Source: Amanita rubescens
Taxonomy: Eukaryota; Basidiomycota; Agaricomycetes; Agaricales; Amanitaceae
NCBI GenBank assembly: GCA_015039365.1
Contig: WION01000038.1
Location: 242,404 to 306,403, forward strand
Direction: 5' to 3'
Length of the DNA stretch: 64,000 nucleotides
Shown in pieces: positions 8,311-17,710 of this stretch. Below the pieces are notes generated by a model, which was given only the letters and a program-made list of their open reading frames with translations, ran no database searches and was not told the origin of the DNA. The position numbers were made by a program, and so were the translations under genes. Within the stretch, counting starts at the first letter, position 1. Every line of letters begins with the position of its first letter.

Positions 8311-10465
8311 AACCATGTCCTCCCCCATTAACAACCCATCCGCCGCTGCTACTCCAGCCGCTTCAACAGTCGTCGAGGAAACCGTCCCTCCGACCCCTTC
8401 TAGAGAGGAATCACCCGCACCATTGCCAATTCCTCCTCCCATCTGTATGTTACATTATACATCCATCGGTACAGAATGGTTCCCTATAATTCCTTCTGAC
8501 GAGGAATTCATGCCACGAGAAGAAGATTCTTCATCTTCTGACTCATCCTATACCTTCCCACCATCAAATGCTTCTACGATAGAAGAACTAATGCGAAACG
8601 TCACAGATATGGGGAACGCTATTCTCCCTGATATCCCTGTGCCACCCGAAATGCAGGAAATGGTAGCTCAAGTATTCGCCACCAGAGACCAAATGGTTAT
8701 CACTTACGCACGCGGACCACGTCCCGACACCACCTCTGAGGATATCCGGATCATGCGAGAAGGACTACTCATGTTCAATACCACCGCCTTTACCCTGGGA
8801 GTTCCTCCTATTGATGAAGAACTCGTCAACGACTACCTCGAAAGGGCAAGGACCATCGCTGCCACCAATGCCGCAACCACCGCTGCCATCTCTGCCGCCG
8901 CTAACGCTGTTGCCGCCGAAATCGATACCATCACCGCCAATGCTGCTATCGATGACAAGATCAATGAAAGACTCGTCAATCCCATTTCGATCCCTATTGT
9001 CTTCCCAGAAGACACTCCATCGCCAAGGCCCCTTTACACCCCGTTGGATTTAATGAGGGAAACTCACGCTCGATCCATGAGTCCAGTGCCTAGACTCCCT
9101 GCCGAAGGACCTATTCCTAGGTTCTACTTCCAGCACGCCTCTGTCAATGACGACAACTTTAATGTGCCCGCACCTGATATTCCCGCTATAAACGTCATCC
9201 TGACGCATTACGCCATCCCCTCCTTCGTGGATCCAATAATTCGACGAGCCTTTTACCGAATCTGGACGTTATTCACATCCTGGACCTTTGCCAACAACTA
9301 TCTGTTCATCTTAAATAGATATGTTCGCCCTGATCTGATGGCCCTCGTTAACGTCATCATTAATCTTACCCGCCGGTTCCGAGAACCGCAACGTAACCGC
9401 TGGATCACCCTGATGATCTGGAACAATATTCATTGGTTTTGTGACTTACGAGGAGACGTATACCTCGAAGAAGCAACCCGTCTTACCACCGCCGGACATC
9501 GTCACCATTTCATCCAACCAACACGACAACCCGCTTTAGACACTGGCATGGCCTGGGTGCACGGACGCCCTGTATTTCCCCGCACTCCCGTCAATGCTAC
9601 GTTCGAACGTATTCGAACCCTTAGCGACCGTCTCAACCCAATGATGACCCCTGATGGTTGGGATGTAACTATACTACGACAACTACAAACGACGATTAAC
9701 AATCTCGTATGGAGGCACGATCGTAGCCCTAACAGGCCTAATACCAATAACGAATACCAAGACGCCGCCGTCATCGCACTTCAAACAGGACATACAATCG
9801 AAGGACGCGATGTCCCTATCCTTGAAAACCCGACACGTCGCACCATCTTTCACCTGCACGGACCTGACCCCTCAGCCGAACGATTGGTATCATTCGAACC
9901 GAATAACCTAGCCTTCGAGGGAGAAGACATCCCTGGAACTCAAGGTTGTTACATGTGCGGAGCCCCGCATCACACTACCGAACACCATCAACGACGAGAA
10001 ATACGCCGAGGACCGGTACATGAGGAAACCCCGCCTCCCACTTATCCAGACGCTATAACACAATCATCGCTGCCCACGCCATTTGAACAAATCCCTGAAA
10101 GACGAATTTCTACCGCTTCGCCTGCTACTACTATCGATTCCGCCCAACTCGAACAAGGCGAACCTTCCCCGCTTATCGAAAGAAGACGACGAGGGACAAA
10201 TACTCGTCCTCCAGGCAACCGCTTCACTACTACTACTACTGGACCTCCACCATCACGACGAAACCTTGGAAACCGTCGAGGCCAATCCACACGAGGACAG
10301 TCGACACGACATGTCGCCACTATAACCGCCTCGAATACACGAGAAGAGCGACCGACTCTTCAAGAACGACTTACTGACAACCGCCGCCGCCGTCGTCATC
10401 CCTGGCAAGGAAATGAAGACCCTTACACCTACGACAGCGATGCTGAACACAATCGTGACACGTAG
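8255..10465 (+). CDS. Third ORF of the gypsy element, unknown function
   Basis: This 736-codon frame is shifted +1 relative to pol and overlaps its last 56 nt. A second ATG at 8315, four bases after the pol TGA, could allow termination-reinitiation. The N-terminal 250 residues are Pro/Ala/Ser-rich with an acidic patch. A folded-looking centre (about residues 290-500) is rich in Trp, Phe and Arg. A CxxC-x3-HH-x3-HH cluster (CYMCGAPHHTTEHH, about residue 565) is followed by an Arg-rich tail. There is no signal peptide and no clear membrane anchor, so it does not look like an envelope protein. The Cys/His cluster with a basic tail suggests nucleic-acid binding, but this is only inference. The position matches ORF3 or env slots in other Ty3/gypsy elements. 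Confidence 0.85.
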   Translation: MELQQLSPLLVNHENAVLETMSSPINNPSAAATPAASTVVEETVPPTPSREESPAPLPIPPPICMLHYTSIGTEWFPIIPSDEEFMPREEDSSSSDSSYTFPPSNASTIEELMRNVTDMGNAILPDIPVPPEMQEMVAQVFATRDQMVITYARGPRPDTTSEDIRIMREGLLMFNTTAFTLGVPPIDEELVNDYLERARTIAATNAATTAAISAAANAVAAEIDTITANAAIDDKINERLVNPISIPIVFPEDTPSPRPLYTPLDLMRETHARSMSPVPRLPAEGPIPRFYFQHASVNDDNFNVPAPDIPAINVILTHYAIPSFVDPIIRRAFYRIWTLFTSWTFANNYLFILNRYVRPDLMALVNVIINLTRRFREPQRNRWITLMIWNNIHWFCDLRGDVYLEEATRLTTAGHRHHFIQPTRQPALDTGMAWVHGRPVFPRTPVNATFERIRTLSDRLNPMMTPDGWDVTILRQLQTTINNLVWRHDRSPNRPNTNNEYQDAAVIALQTGHTIEGRDVPILENPTRRTIFHLHGPDPSAERLVSFEPNNLAFEGEDIPGTQGCYMCGAPHHTTEHHQRREIRRGPVHEETPPPTYPDAITQSSLPTPFEQIPERRISTASPATTIDSAQLEQGEPSPLIERRRRGTNTRPPGNRFTTTTTGPPPSRRNLGNRRGQSTRGQSTRHVATITASNTREERPTLQERLTDNRRRRRHPWQGNEDPYTYDSDAEHNRDT

Positions 10466-10509
10466 TCACAAATTATTTCAATATTCGGTGAATATTGGAC
10501 TTCGTATGT

Positions 10510-10519
10510 AGGAGAAGGG
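10510..10519 (+). other. Polypurine tract
   Basis: AGGAGAAGGG lies three bases before the 3' LTR, the expected position for the plus-strand primer. Confidence 0.8.
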
Positions 10520-10522
10520 CTA

Positions 10523-10945
10523 TGTTACAAACGTACGTCATGGCCTGTCTTTTTTTTATCTTATCATCCCTCCTATGCCGTTATTTGCATATGCGTTCCT
10601 TCCGGAACATTCATCGTTTATCATATGCCAATTACCTTTATCACATGTATGTTCGTTTTTCACATGTTAACCGTTTCATTATCACATGCAACCGTTTTCA
10701 TTATCACATGCATATATACTTACCATATTTGCGTATGTACTCTGTACTATATAAATCACGCAAATATACGACTAGACCTCAGTCTAGTTTTAACAGTCAA
10801 AATCTGTCTCGTTATCGTCTAAGTTCCCTTGAGGACTTATCCGATAACACTCTTATACTTTGAACGTTCTTAAGTGCCGGAACTCCCTTGAGGAACCTAC
10901 GGTACCTGATAGGCTTGACTTATCAGTGAACGAACAAACGTAACA
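10523..10945 (+). repeat. 3' LTR
   Basis: It is 423 bp and by eye identical to the 5' LTR at 2461-2883. Confidence 0.97.
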
Positions 10946-10950
10946 ACCCA
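10946..10950. repeat. 5-bp target-site duplication of gypsy, right copy
   Basis: ACCCA matches 2456-2460. It lies within codons 407-408 of the LINE ORF1. Confidence 0.95.
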
Positions 10951-12211
10951 GGGACGGGCACGACAGGGGATGCCATCGAAATGGACATCGGTCTGGAGGA
11001 GGCGACATGCAACAGAGGAAGCACGGTCGTCGGCGACTTCAACCACCACAGTGGCGGTATAGCCAATCGTCTTGCCCGAGGGTATGACGAAATGGGCTTG
11101 TTGTACAAAATGGACTCCCTTCCAACGGGGATGAGATGAGACCGTGGCGTGAAGCCACTCGGACGTGGACGCACTCCCGTCCAGGCGGTGCGTCGGAACA
11201 TGCATGAATTTGATAAGGGACGTAGTGTCCCAGCTGAGGAGCTGAACGCCTCCTGCGTGCAAAGTGGACAGGAGGGATATGACCTCCTTTTTGAGTTCGG
11301 GGCCGATGGCCTGGGTAAAACGCACCAGGAGATCACCACGTAGGGTAAAGCCTACATGAGCAGGCGGGGGGGAGGAGCCAGCAAGGGCTTTCTGAACGTC
11401 CGAGAGGAGAGGGATCACAGCGCCGGTGGGGCTGGGACGGAAACGGAGAACCAAAGCCGAAGCCTTGGTCCCCTGGCGAGTGCAGGACTTGATGGTAGCA
11501 GTTTGCTTTGATGGTCCAAGAGGAGGGGGCGGCAGCAGGGCAGAGGGAGGGCCTTTGCCTGCAACACTGGCATACGAACGCCTGACAGGAGGCGGGGGGG
11601 GAGGGCGGCCGAGAAGCCGCTTCTTGTTGATGCGTATTGTGGTAGGACCCTCGGCACCAGGAGGCACAGGGGTCTCCATCCTCGTGGGTGGAGGCGGTTC
11701 CAACGGAGCAGGCGTTGGGATAGGGGCAGGCGCCGGGGGCCTCGCGACCCGACCGGAGTCTGTAACCCCAAAGGGGCTGACTTGGTATTCCTTACCCCCT
11801 TTAAGCACAAAGGCTTCCAAACCAAAGGCTAGGGCAAAGGGTTCCATAACGCGAGAGAGTGCTCTAATAGCTGTTTCGGGGAGAAGGCCGGCGCGGACGC
11901 CGTCTATTGCAGTGCGAAAGTCAGCACAAGCCTCAATGAGGTGGGTGTACTGGTCTGGGGCATCAGGGAAGTCACCAGAGTGGGCGGAGCCCGCTCTGGA
12001 CGAATGCTGTGTCGGGGGGGGGTCATCCCCCCTTGTGTCCATGGCGAGGTAGGCATCTAGGGAATCGGACTGAGACGAAGTTCGAGAACCACGTCCCGAC
12101 CAGGAAAGGGGAGGAGGAAGAGACCGACCACGGCTGCCGCGAGATTGTCCTGGAGGACGACGGGCCATGTTCCAAAAGAAGAAGGTGGTGGTATCAGATC
12201 AAGATGCGATG

Positions 12212-12224
12212 GGTAACATGGGTC
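12212..12224. repeat. 13-bp target-site duplication of the LINE, right copy
   Basis: It is identical to 1860-1872 and marks the 5' end of the minus-strand LINE. Confidence 0.93.
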
Positions 12225-13591
12225 ACCCCGTCTTCAAGCTTCAAGGCTGGAAAACAACGAAGACGATCCAGCGTCCGATACCTTGACTGACCCTCTTCTG
12301 CGGACCTCGGATCCTTATTCACGCTCCCAACATCCTTCAAGATCCACGTCCGGCGCCCATTCACCATCCAACTCTCTCGTTCATGTCTACCCTCCACTGT
12401 CTCTCAACACGGCCTCATCCCCCTCGGTATTCTTCTTCTTCAAAGTTCCCACAGAAAAACTGCCCCCGCCATCCTTCCTCTCCTCGTCGTTATCGATGCC
12501 ATCGTCATCAAACGACGTCAGGCAAAGAAAAACGGAAGCCCTGGTCCGAGATGGTCGACAACTTATGCATATCGACCATATCAACAGACTGGAAAAGCAT
12601 ATCCATGGCAGGCGTCCAGGCTGCCATCCGACATTCCATAGCCCAATTGCAGACCTTGCTTCTCCGAGTCCCTCACACAGCACGGCTCAGATCTGCTGTC
12701 CAGGTACAGGTCTGCGAAACGCCCGGGCGATTAATGCGTATCTCGCATTTCATTCGTGCATACGCGGGAGGTAGAGCTGCATCTGGTTCCTGTCCCTCCG
12801 CCACGACACCTAGGTGGGTTCGCTCTATCTCTCACTGGAAAAACTTAGGGAAGGAAGATAGACAGGTCACGCCGTTGTCTGGGCTCAATAATGCTATAGT
12901 GCGGATGAATACGACTAAGGAACTTATGAAGAGCGAGTGAAGGAGAGGGGGGCAACCGTGAAAAGACTGGATGAGACGAAAAGGGCAAAAGTGAGCGTGT
13001 GGTCACAGTTGACTGGGCGTCACTAAGAATCGTCAGGAAAAGAGAAGAGGAGACGCGTCTCTGGTCCGTAAGGTTATGTGTTGATGAAATTGAAGACATA
13101 AAGCTGCTTTCAGATGTTGGGACGACGCTCAGATTCATGACGGTACCAACGGACTCCCATGTACGTCTCGTTGCCCATTTTTTACAATCCCAGCTCAAAA
13201 TCTTCATACTTCGCGTCTAAATCTTCGGTTCCCATCCATACGCACACGTATGAAGCAAAATGCATTTGAAAGCTGGGCTGAATTTATGTTGTCGTCGGTC
13301 GACCCCGAGGTACGTGTCCATCCGAGATTGACTCAAGGCAACAACTGACATGGAGCGGTACCTTGACAGGATTCGGCACCCTCTCATGAGTCATCTCCAC
13401 GCGTTTGCTCCAAGCTGAAACCGTCACCGCCACCAAAATAGGTCTCCTATTTCCACTTCGTGATGCTAATCAGAACTCGTGGACAGTCTTCTTAAGACGA
13501 TATGTATTGATACATTACAACGAGCAAAACACAACGGTATTGAGACAGAAAAGCAAAAACCCCTCGACCATTTAGTCTGGTGGTACTTTCG
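12225..13591. other. No supported gene
   Basis: Before the LINE inserted, this DNA adjoined 1859. A 185-codon plus frame starting at 12383 exists, but its composition (Arg/Ser/His-rich, no motif, competing frames equally open) does not support coding. I see no RNA gene or repeat. Confidence 0.4.
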
Positions 13592-13806
13592 CTATGAACC
13601 GTGCACTGTTGCACATGTGTCAGTTGTGTGAATCAGAGAATAAGAAAGGAGGACATGCACGCGATAATCCATTCAACGGACGACGCGCCTCCATTCCCCT
13701 TCTACGTCTGCTCAATCCCATCCGTCCACTACGCCCACGTCGTCAGGACTCAGGACTCAGCCCAGCTTTCAACGCCTCCCACTGTTCCCTGATTCCATCC
13801 TGGGGA
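13592..13806 (+). repeat. Diverged direct repeat, copy A
   Basis: It begins TATGAACCGTGCACTG and ends near GATTCCATCC. It aligns through most of its length with 14004-14181, including the shared block ACGACGCGCCTCCATTC. Copy A has extra sequence in its second half. No protein is evident. Confidence 0.6.
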
Positions 13807-14003
13807 GACGCCAGATGAGGACGTTTGCATCGGCTGATTTGTCTTGAATTGGGGTTGAGGAAGATGTAGGACGAGGAGGAGGCAGAGTAGTACCCCGTTA
13901 TGCGTGGCGTGATGTGGAATAGCCGGATGTCTTCGTTGCTGTCTTCATTGCCTGCTGATTGGCCTGTCCTTGACTGTGAAAGGGGCGGTCAGTTGTGTTG
14001 CTT

Positions 14004-14181
14004 ATATGAACTGTGCACATGGGTCAGTTCTGTGAATCTGTGAGTAAGGAGGACACGCACGCAATAAATCTTGATAATCCGTCCAACACACGACGCGCCT
14101 CCATTCGCTTTCTACGCCAGCGCTCAGCGCTCCCTGATGAGCCTTCGACGCCTCCCACCGCTCCTTGATTCCATCCTTCTG
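14004..14181 (+). repeat. Diverged direct repeat, copy B
   Basis: This is the second copy of the 13592-13806 segment, about 410 bp downstream. Small indels separate the copies, so this is an old local duplication. Confidence 0.6.
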
Positions 14182-14441
14182 ATACCCGGCGGCACCCCCC
14201 ATCCTGACAAAATCGAGGTAAGAAAAGGAATCAATGAGTCGTTCGACCCAACGGCACGCGTTTCGGATTGAGACGGACAATCCGTGGTTCATGAAGCCTC
14301 GGAGGCGCCGGTGGGTTGGATGATATCCAGAGTGGGCGGTGTCGGAGGAGGCGTCTTTGGGGCAGGTTCGAAACCTGTATGCGCGCAAGGTCAGTGTCAG
14401 GTAACGGTCGTTCTCCACCGTCGTCACCCTCACCCTCGTCG

Positions 14442-14753
14442 CTATAAGTAATCCCCATCTTCGTCTTCGTCTACGACACCTCCGATATCTTGAGCAATGT
14501 TGATCAAGTTCCCCCACGTCTCTTTCATATTCGCCTCTATCAAATACCTCGCCGCGGATAGGAACGGGTAATCAGGGAGTTGCGGCGGAGGGCGTTGGTT
14601 TGGGCTGTGAGCGATGCCGTCATTGAGGGAATCGCCTGGTGCTGGGATGAGTGAGGTGTTGGTGAAGCATAAAATCATTGGATGTGTATACCGGCGGAGA
14701 GAAGGGTGGGTTGTCCCTTCTTCTGAGCCTGAGGAGGGCGGTTCGTTTTCCAT
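14442..14753 (-). CDS. Hypothetical small protein, 103 residues, doubtful
   Basis: This is an intronless frame from ATG 14753 to the stop at 14442. A minus-strand TATATAAA-like box near 14817 lies about 60 bp upstream of the ATG. The C-terminal half reads like protein and ends in an acidic tail (DEDEDGD). No family is recognised. It may be a gene fragment. Confidence 0.25.
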   Translation of the reverse strand: MENEPPSSGSEEGTTHPSLRRYTHPMILCFTNTSLIPAPGDSLNDGIAHSPNQRPPPQLPDYPFLSAARYLIEANMKETWGNLINIAQDIGGVVDEDEDGDYL

Positions 14754-14959
14754 CTAGAGGGACGCTGTGACTGAGAGGTTGGGAGGAAGGGGCCGTAGAG
14801 TCGTTGTATTTATATAGTAGACTGAGCATTCAATAACGTCGCGAGTTCAGTCCAAAAGGGACCATTTGTAGAAGAGACGCCCGGTTTCTGTCAATTCCCA
14901 TTCGGAGGGATGATTCGAGGTTTGTTTTTGCTTTCCTTCTCGGGTCGAACGTGCGCAAA

Positions 14960-15238
14960 TCACGGACGTGGAAGATCTAACGTATTCCAAACGTAGTCCT
15001 CATAACAATTCGAGAGCGTGGAGAACGATGACGAGCGCCGAGCGGATACGGCTGTCGGATACGAGTTTTTGGTCGTGCGCAGAGTCTGGAGCAACGATTC
15101 TTGCTCTGGTTTCTCGGCGTAGGATTGCCTGAAGAGTCTCTTGGTATTCATTCTGGCGCGCGCGTGGTCGAATACGGAGTTGCTGTAGAATGCCCGAAGC
15201 GTGGACCGGGCCGATGGCTGTGCCCGGCTATCAACCAT
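14960..15238 (-). CDS. Hypothetical frame, 92 residues, doubtful
   Basis: The ATG at 15238 lies six bases beyond the stop of the 15244-15465 frame. It is Ser/Arg-rich with no motif. It could be a separate small gene, a continuation of its neighbour after an unseen splice, or noise. Confidence 0.2.
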   Translation of the reverse strand: MVDSRAQPSARSTLRAFYSNSVFDHARARMNTKRLFRQSYAEKPEQESLLQTLRTTKNSYPTAVSARRSSSFSTLSNCYEDYVWNTLDLPRP

Positions 15239-15243
15239 CCTAC

Positions 15244-15465
15244 CTATCCGTCCTCGAGGACGAGGACCAAGTTCAGATCATAGCCATTAGGCTCCACTCC
15301 ACATCTCACGTACTTATAGGCTATTTCTGGGATGTTGTCGATGATGGGCGTAAAGGAAAGAAACTCATAGTTGTCTTCCAGGTCATCATCATATTTAGGG
15401 AATTCCGAGCGTATTTTCTGGCGGTCCAGCTTGTATCCCTTTATATATAACGTCCGCTCGTCCAT
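15244..15465 (-). CDS. Hypothetical small protein, 73 residues
   Basis: The ATG is at 15465 and the stop at 15244-15246. Upstream on the same strand are a TATATAA box near 15577 and a plausible leader intron (GTGAGA ... GTCGCAG) ending two bases before the ATG, a promoter-leader-ORF layout expected of a real gene. The sequence is acidic and Tyr-rich in the centre. No family is recognised. It is divergent from a small plus-strand ORF at 15605, so the TATA region may work both ways. Confidence 0.35.
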   Translation of the reverse strand: MDERTLYIKGYKLDRQKIRSEFPKYDDDLEDNYEFLSFTPIIDNIPEIAYKYVRCGVEPNGYDLNLVLVLEDG

Positions 15466-15604
15466 CTCTGCGACGCCAGTAAGTTCCGACTCAACACCCA
15501 CCAGACGATATTCAAGTCTCACCTCAGTAAGTTCAATTGATTGTGAGAAAGAAACTTGGGTTTGGTGTTGCTTATATAGGTTTCATCACGTAAACACGCT
15601 GACA

Positions 15605-15829
15605 ATGTCTCTTCTTGTACAGGTCATACCAGCTCCCTTGAAGCTTCTAGGGTCCTCAGTGATGACGGTTGTCAAAGAATGGAAGATTTGGGCCACACGT
15701 TTCCTTTTACTCGTTACTTCCAATTCTTCTACAGATTATACGACCATTACTTCAATTACTACCTATCTCGTCTATCAACGATATTGCCAAGCCATGTCTC
15801 GGAAGGCAGCCAAACTCGTTCTTCAATAG
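15605..15829 (+). CDS. Hypothetical small protein, 74 residues, doubtful
   Basis: The ATG lies about 35 bp downstream of a TATATAG box shared with the minus-strand gene at 15465. The product has a basic-hydrophobic N-terminal half and a Ser/Thr-rich centre. No family is recognised. An overlapping frame (15679-15927) is similar in quality, so the correct frame is unsure. Confidence 0.25.
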   Translation: MSLLVQVIPAPLKLLGSSVMTVVKEWKIWATRFLLLVTSNSSTDYTTITSITTYLVYQRYCQAMSRKAAKLVLQ

Positions 15830-16316
15830 ATCCAGACAAGTGGACGAACGAATGTTTCAGCCTTTCTCTCGCGTTGCAAGCGACTCAATACAAAGTCCCT
15901 CATTTCTACTTCCTCAGCATTCACTAACTTCGTCGTATAGATCCGTTCGTTCTTGTGTGGGCAGACGCGACCGGAACGGGTCTCGATGCATTTATCGTTG
16001 TGCTAGAATGTGAACGGAGATCCCAGCGACTATCTAAGCACCGCCAGCAGCCACACCCATCACTTATTACTTGAAGAAAAAAAGAACCACCCGTCAGCCC
16101 TCAACTCCTGCATGCCTCCTGAAACTGCCTGCGCGCACCCTCAATGACCACCTTGCATGCCGCGCGGGGAGAGTTACGTCAAAGCGGGATATTACGTTCG
16201 TGTTTTCTTTTTGGGGCCTTCGATCTAATCTCAGCTATATATGATATTCAGGGCGTTCTGGACCATTCCATCCCTCCCGAAACTCATGAACACCCCGTAC
16301 CCGTTGATCTGTTAGT

Positions 16317-16965
16317 ACCAACGATACCGAGAGAATCACGTTTAGGGAAGTCGTAGGCCGGTTCGCAGGCGAGAAGGATGAAACCGAGCCAAGAAACTCT
16401 CGAAGTCGTTATCACAAAGCTCGATGTCCTAAAACCCAAACACCCACCAGACGGAGACGGACTAACGATGGAATAAATGATCTACATGTCTAGACTTGCT
16501 CAGCCCGTATTCGACGAGGTCTACCTCTCTTGGATCGACGTCGAAACGACGGACTTTCAACTCTACACCCGAGCGGAACACGTCCTCTCCGAATCCCTAC
16601 GCGTACTCCAATTTCGAAAAATCTGTTGGATGCGTTTTCCTCCTCGCCAGGTTCCTCCGTCGCGGCGGTCCTAGAATCCCTCGGAAATCTGATGAACGAA
16701 TCACAAAGGAGCCGCTCGTCTCTGTTTGACTGTTCCTGTCCGGAATTGGACACGCTCGTTTCTTTGTCTATTCAAGCGGGTGCGTTTGGGAGTCAGCTGA
16801 CGGATGCGGGGTGGGGTTGCGGAAGACAGGGAGTTGGAAGGCGAAGACTTGAACCAGGTCATTTTTGCGACGAAGCCGAGTAGTGGGGCTTGTGGTACGT
16901 GTGGCAGTTGGTTGTCTCGTGTGGTATATGGAACTGATGTTTCTGCAGTGTACAAATTTACTTGA
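16317..16965 (+). pseudogene. Galactokinase (GAL1) 3' remnant
   Basis: Consecutive frames give the C-terminal half of a GHMP-family galactokinase: TFREVVGRFAGEK; GDGLTME; FDEVYLSWIDVE; HVLSESLRVLQF; LGNLMNESQ; DCSCPELD; GAFGSQLTDAGWG; then EDLNQVIFATKPSSGAC and, across an intact-looking intron (about 16900-16948), VYKFT and a stop. The frame is broken by at least three shifts, an in-frame TAA near 16474 (next to TMEE/MIYMS) and loss of a base in the GWGG motif. The ATP-binding N-terminal half is absent. It is a clear non-functional copy; an intact GAL1 should exist elsewhere in the genome. Confidence 0.9.
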
Positions 16966-17040
16966 TTAGCATATATGATATACTACAACATTGCGCTTGC
17001 CATGGTACACTCAAAAGTACAACATCATTTTTCGCTTCCT

Positions 17041-17517
17041 AATCCAACATTACGTCTGCAAACGCGTCCGAGATCAATTCGATGCGTTCACCTCAGGCTT
17101 TAGTGAACTTGTACCATTCGATCTGATCAATTTATTCGACGAATATGAGCTAAAGCTCATCCGCGGAACCTCCAAAATCGACGTGTAAGTCAAAGTTAAC
17201 AGGTCACGCATTGTCTTTGTTCGACTGTTTTGTGATAGTGATGATTGGATTAAACACACCTCAGAACGCCAATCACGTTTCCTCCGGTTTGCTGCAGGAT
17301 CGCCACGAGTCCCGGTCAAAGGCTTTCAGGAGTTGAAATGGCCATTTACGAAGGGTACCTCTCGGAACGTCCAGAGAGCCATACGGGTTTTAATCGTATT
17401 ATTCTGCCGCCGTATAAAGATTACGTCAAACTTGAACAGGAACTTGTTCTCGTTGCAGAGTACGCAAATTAATATGTATGGCCTTTCTGCAGGATACTCA
17501 GCGGTTATTTTACAGTA
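17041..17517 (+). pseudogene. HECT ubiquitin ligase (Rsp5/NEDD4-like) C-terminal remnant
   Basis: The sequence reads [34 protein letters not shown] and, after a still-recognisable GT-AG intron (about 17187-17237), VDDWIKHT. It then jumps to SRFLRFAAGSPRVPVKGF and, in another frame, SHTGFNRIILPPYKDY. These are the ordered blocks of a Rsp5-type HECT C-lobe, with about 25 residues missing after WIKHT and at least one frameshift. The usual catalytic block TCFNR reads TGFNR, so the active cysteine is replaced by glycine. It lies directly behind the GAL1 remnant, in the same orientation. Confidence 0.85.
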
Positions 17518-17710
17518 AACCATAAACCTCTTAGCACTAGGCACAACGGAGGAAGTACGGTTGGAAAGAGTTCTGACGTTGGCTGCAAGCAACCGTCCTC
17601 CCGTGGGCCCTGTGCATCTTGTTGTTCAGGAAATCTGCCACCTTCGCGCACACGTTGCCTTGACGTAGAAAGATGTATTAGAAGAGAGATGAAACCAACT
17701 AACTACTAAT

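Larger units (their letters stand above)
2461..10945 (+). mobile_element. Complete Ty3/gypsy LTR retrotransposon (chromovirus) with a third ORF
   Basis: The 8485-bp element has 423-bp LTRs beginning TGTTAC and ending GTAACA, a 5-bp target duplication, a self-complementary primer-binding site, gag, pol in the -1 frame, a 736-codon third ORF and a polypurine tract. The domain order protease-RT-RNase H-integrase-chromodomain places it among the fungal chromoviruses. I found no difference between the two LTRs by eye and every main frame is open, so the copy is young and plausibly still active. It is CpG-rich, unlike the neighbouring GTPase DNA, which also argues for recent arrival. It sits head-on inside the LINE ORF1. 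Confidence 0.97.
2095..12168 (-). pseudogene. LINE ORF1 (gag-like, CCHC zinc knuckles), split by gypsy insertion
   Basis: The 5' part runs from ATG at 12168 to 10946 and the 3' part from 2455 to the stop at 2095. Ignoring the gypsy and one 5-bp target copy, the frame continues exactly (1223 + 361 nt = 528 codons, 527 residues). The N-terminal 200 residues are Pro/Ser/Gly-rich and basic, the middle is globular, and the C terminus carries zinc knuckles: CGIC-x4-H-x4-C at about residues 416-429, a second Cys/His cluster, and CINCRGHH ending in Cys. This is the ORF1 layout of Tad/I-type LINEs, a nucleic-acid-binding particle protein. As it stands, the gypsy LTR truncates the protein after residue 407, before the zinc knuckles. 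A 208-codon plus-strand frame at 11426-12052 is an antisense shadow. Confidence 0.85.
1873..12211 (-). mobile_element. ORF1-only non-LTR retrotransposon (half-LINE), interrupted by a gypsy element
   Basis: The element reads on the minus strand: 43-nt 5' leader, gag-like ORF1, about 200-nt 3' tail and a 19-nt A run, all between perfect 13-bp duplications. Without the 8490 bp of gypsy DNA and duplicated target it is 1849 bp. There is no room for an endonuclease/reverse-transcriptase ORF2, so it must have been mobilised in trans. The organisation resembles half-L1 type elements known in mammals; the analogy is mine. ORF1 is open from end to end across the gypsy insertion, so the LINE was intact when it was hit. 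Because the 5' end is complete with a start codon 43 nt inside, ordinary 5' truncation does not explain the missing ORF2. Confidence 0.85.

Noticed and set aside
8255..10465. Envelope protein in the third gypsy ORF
   Set aside because: No signal peptide, no transmembrane anchor and no glycosylation-rich ectodomain; a Cys/His cluster with a basic tail points elsewhere.
11426..12052. 208-codon plus-strand ORF
   Set aside because: It is antisense to the LINE ORF1 and Gly-rich as a mirror of the Pro-rich coding strand.
12383..12940. 185-codon plus-strand ORF
   Set aside because: Arg/Ser/His-rich, no motif, equally long competing frames; probably chance.
14362..14378. tRNA-like T arm (GCAGG-TTCGAAA-CCTGT)
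   Set aside because: No matching acceptor stem, D arm or anticodon arm upstream on either strand, and no good A box.
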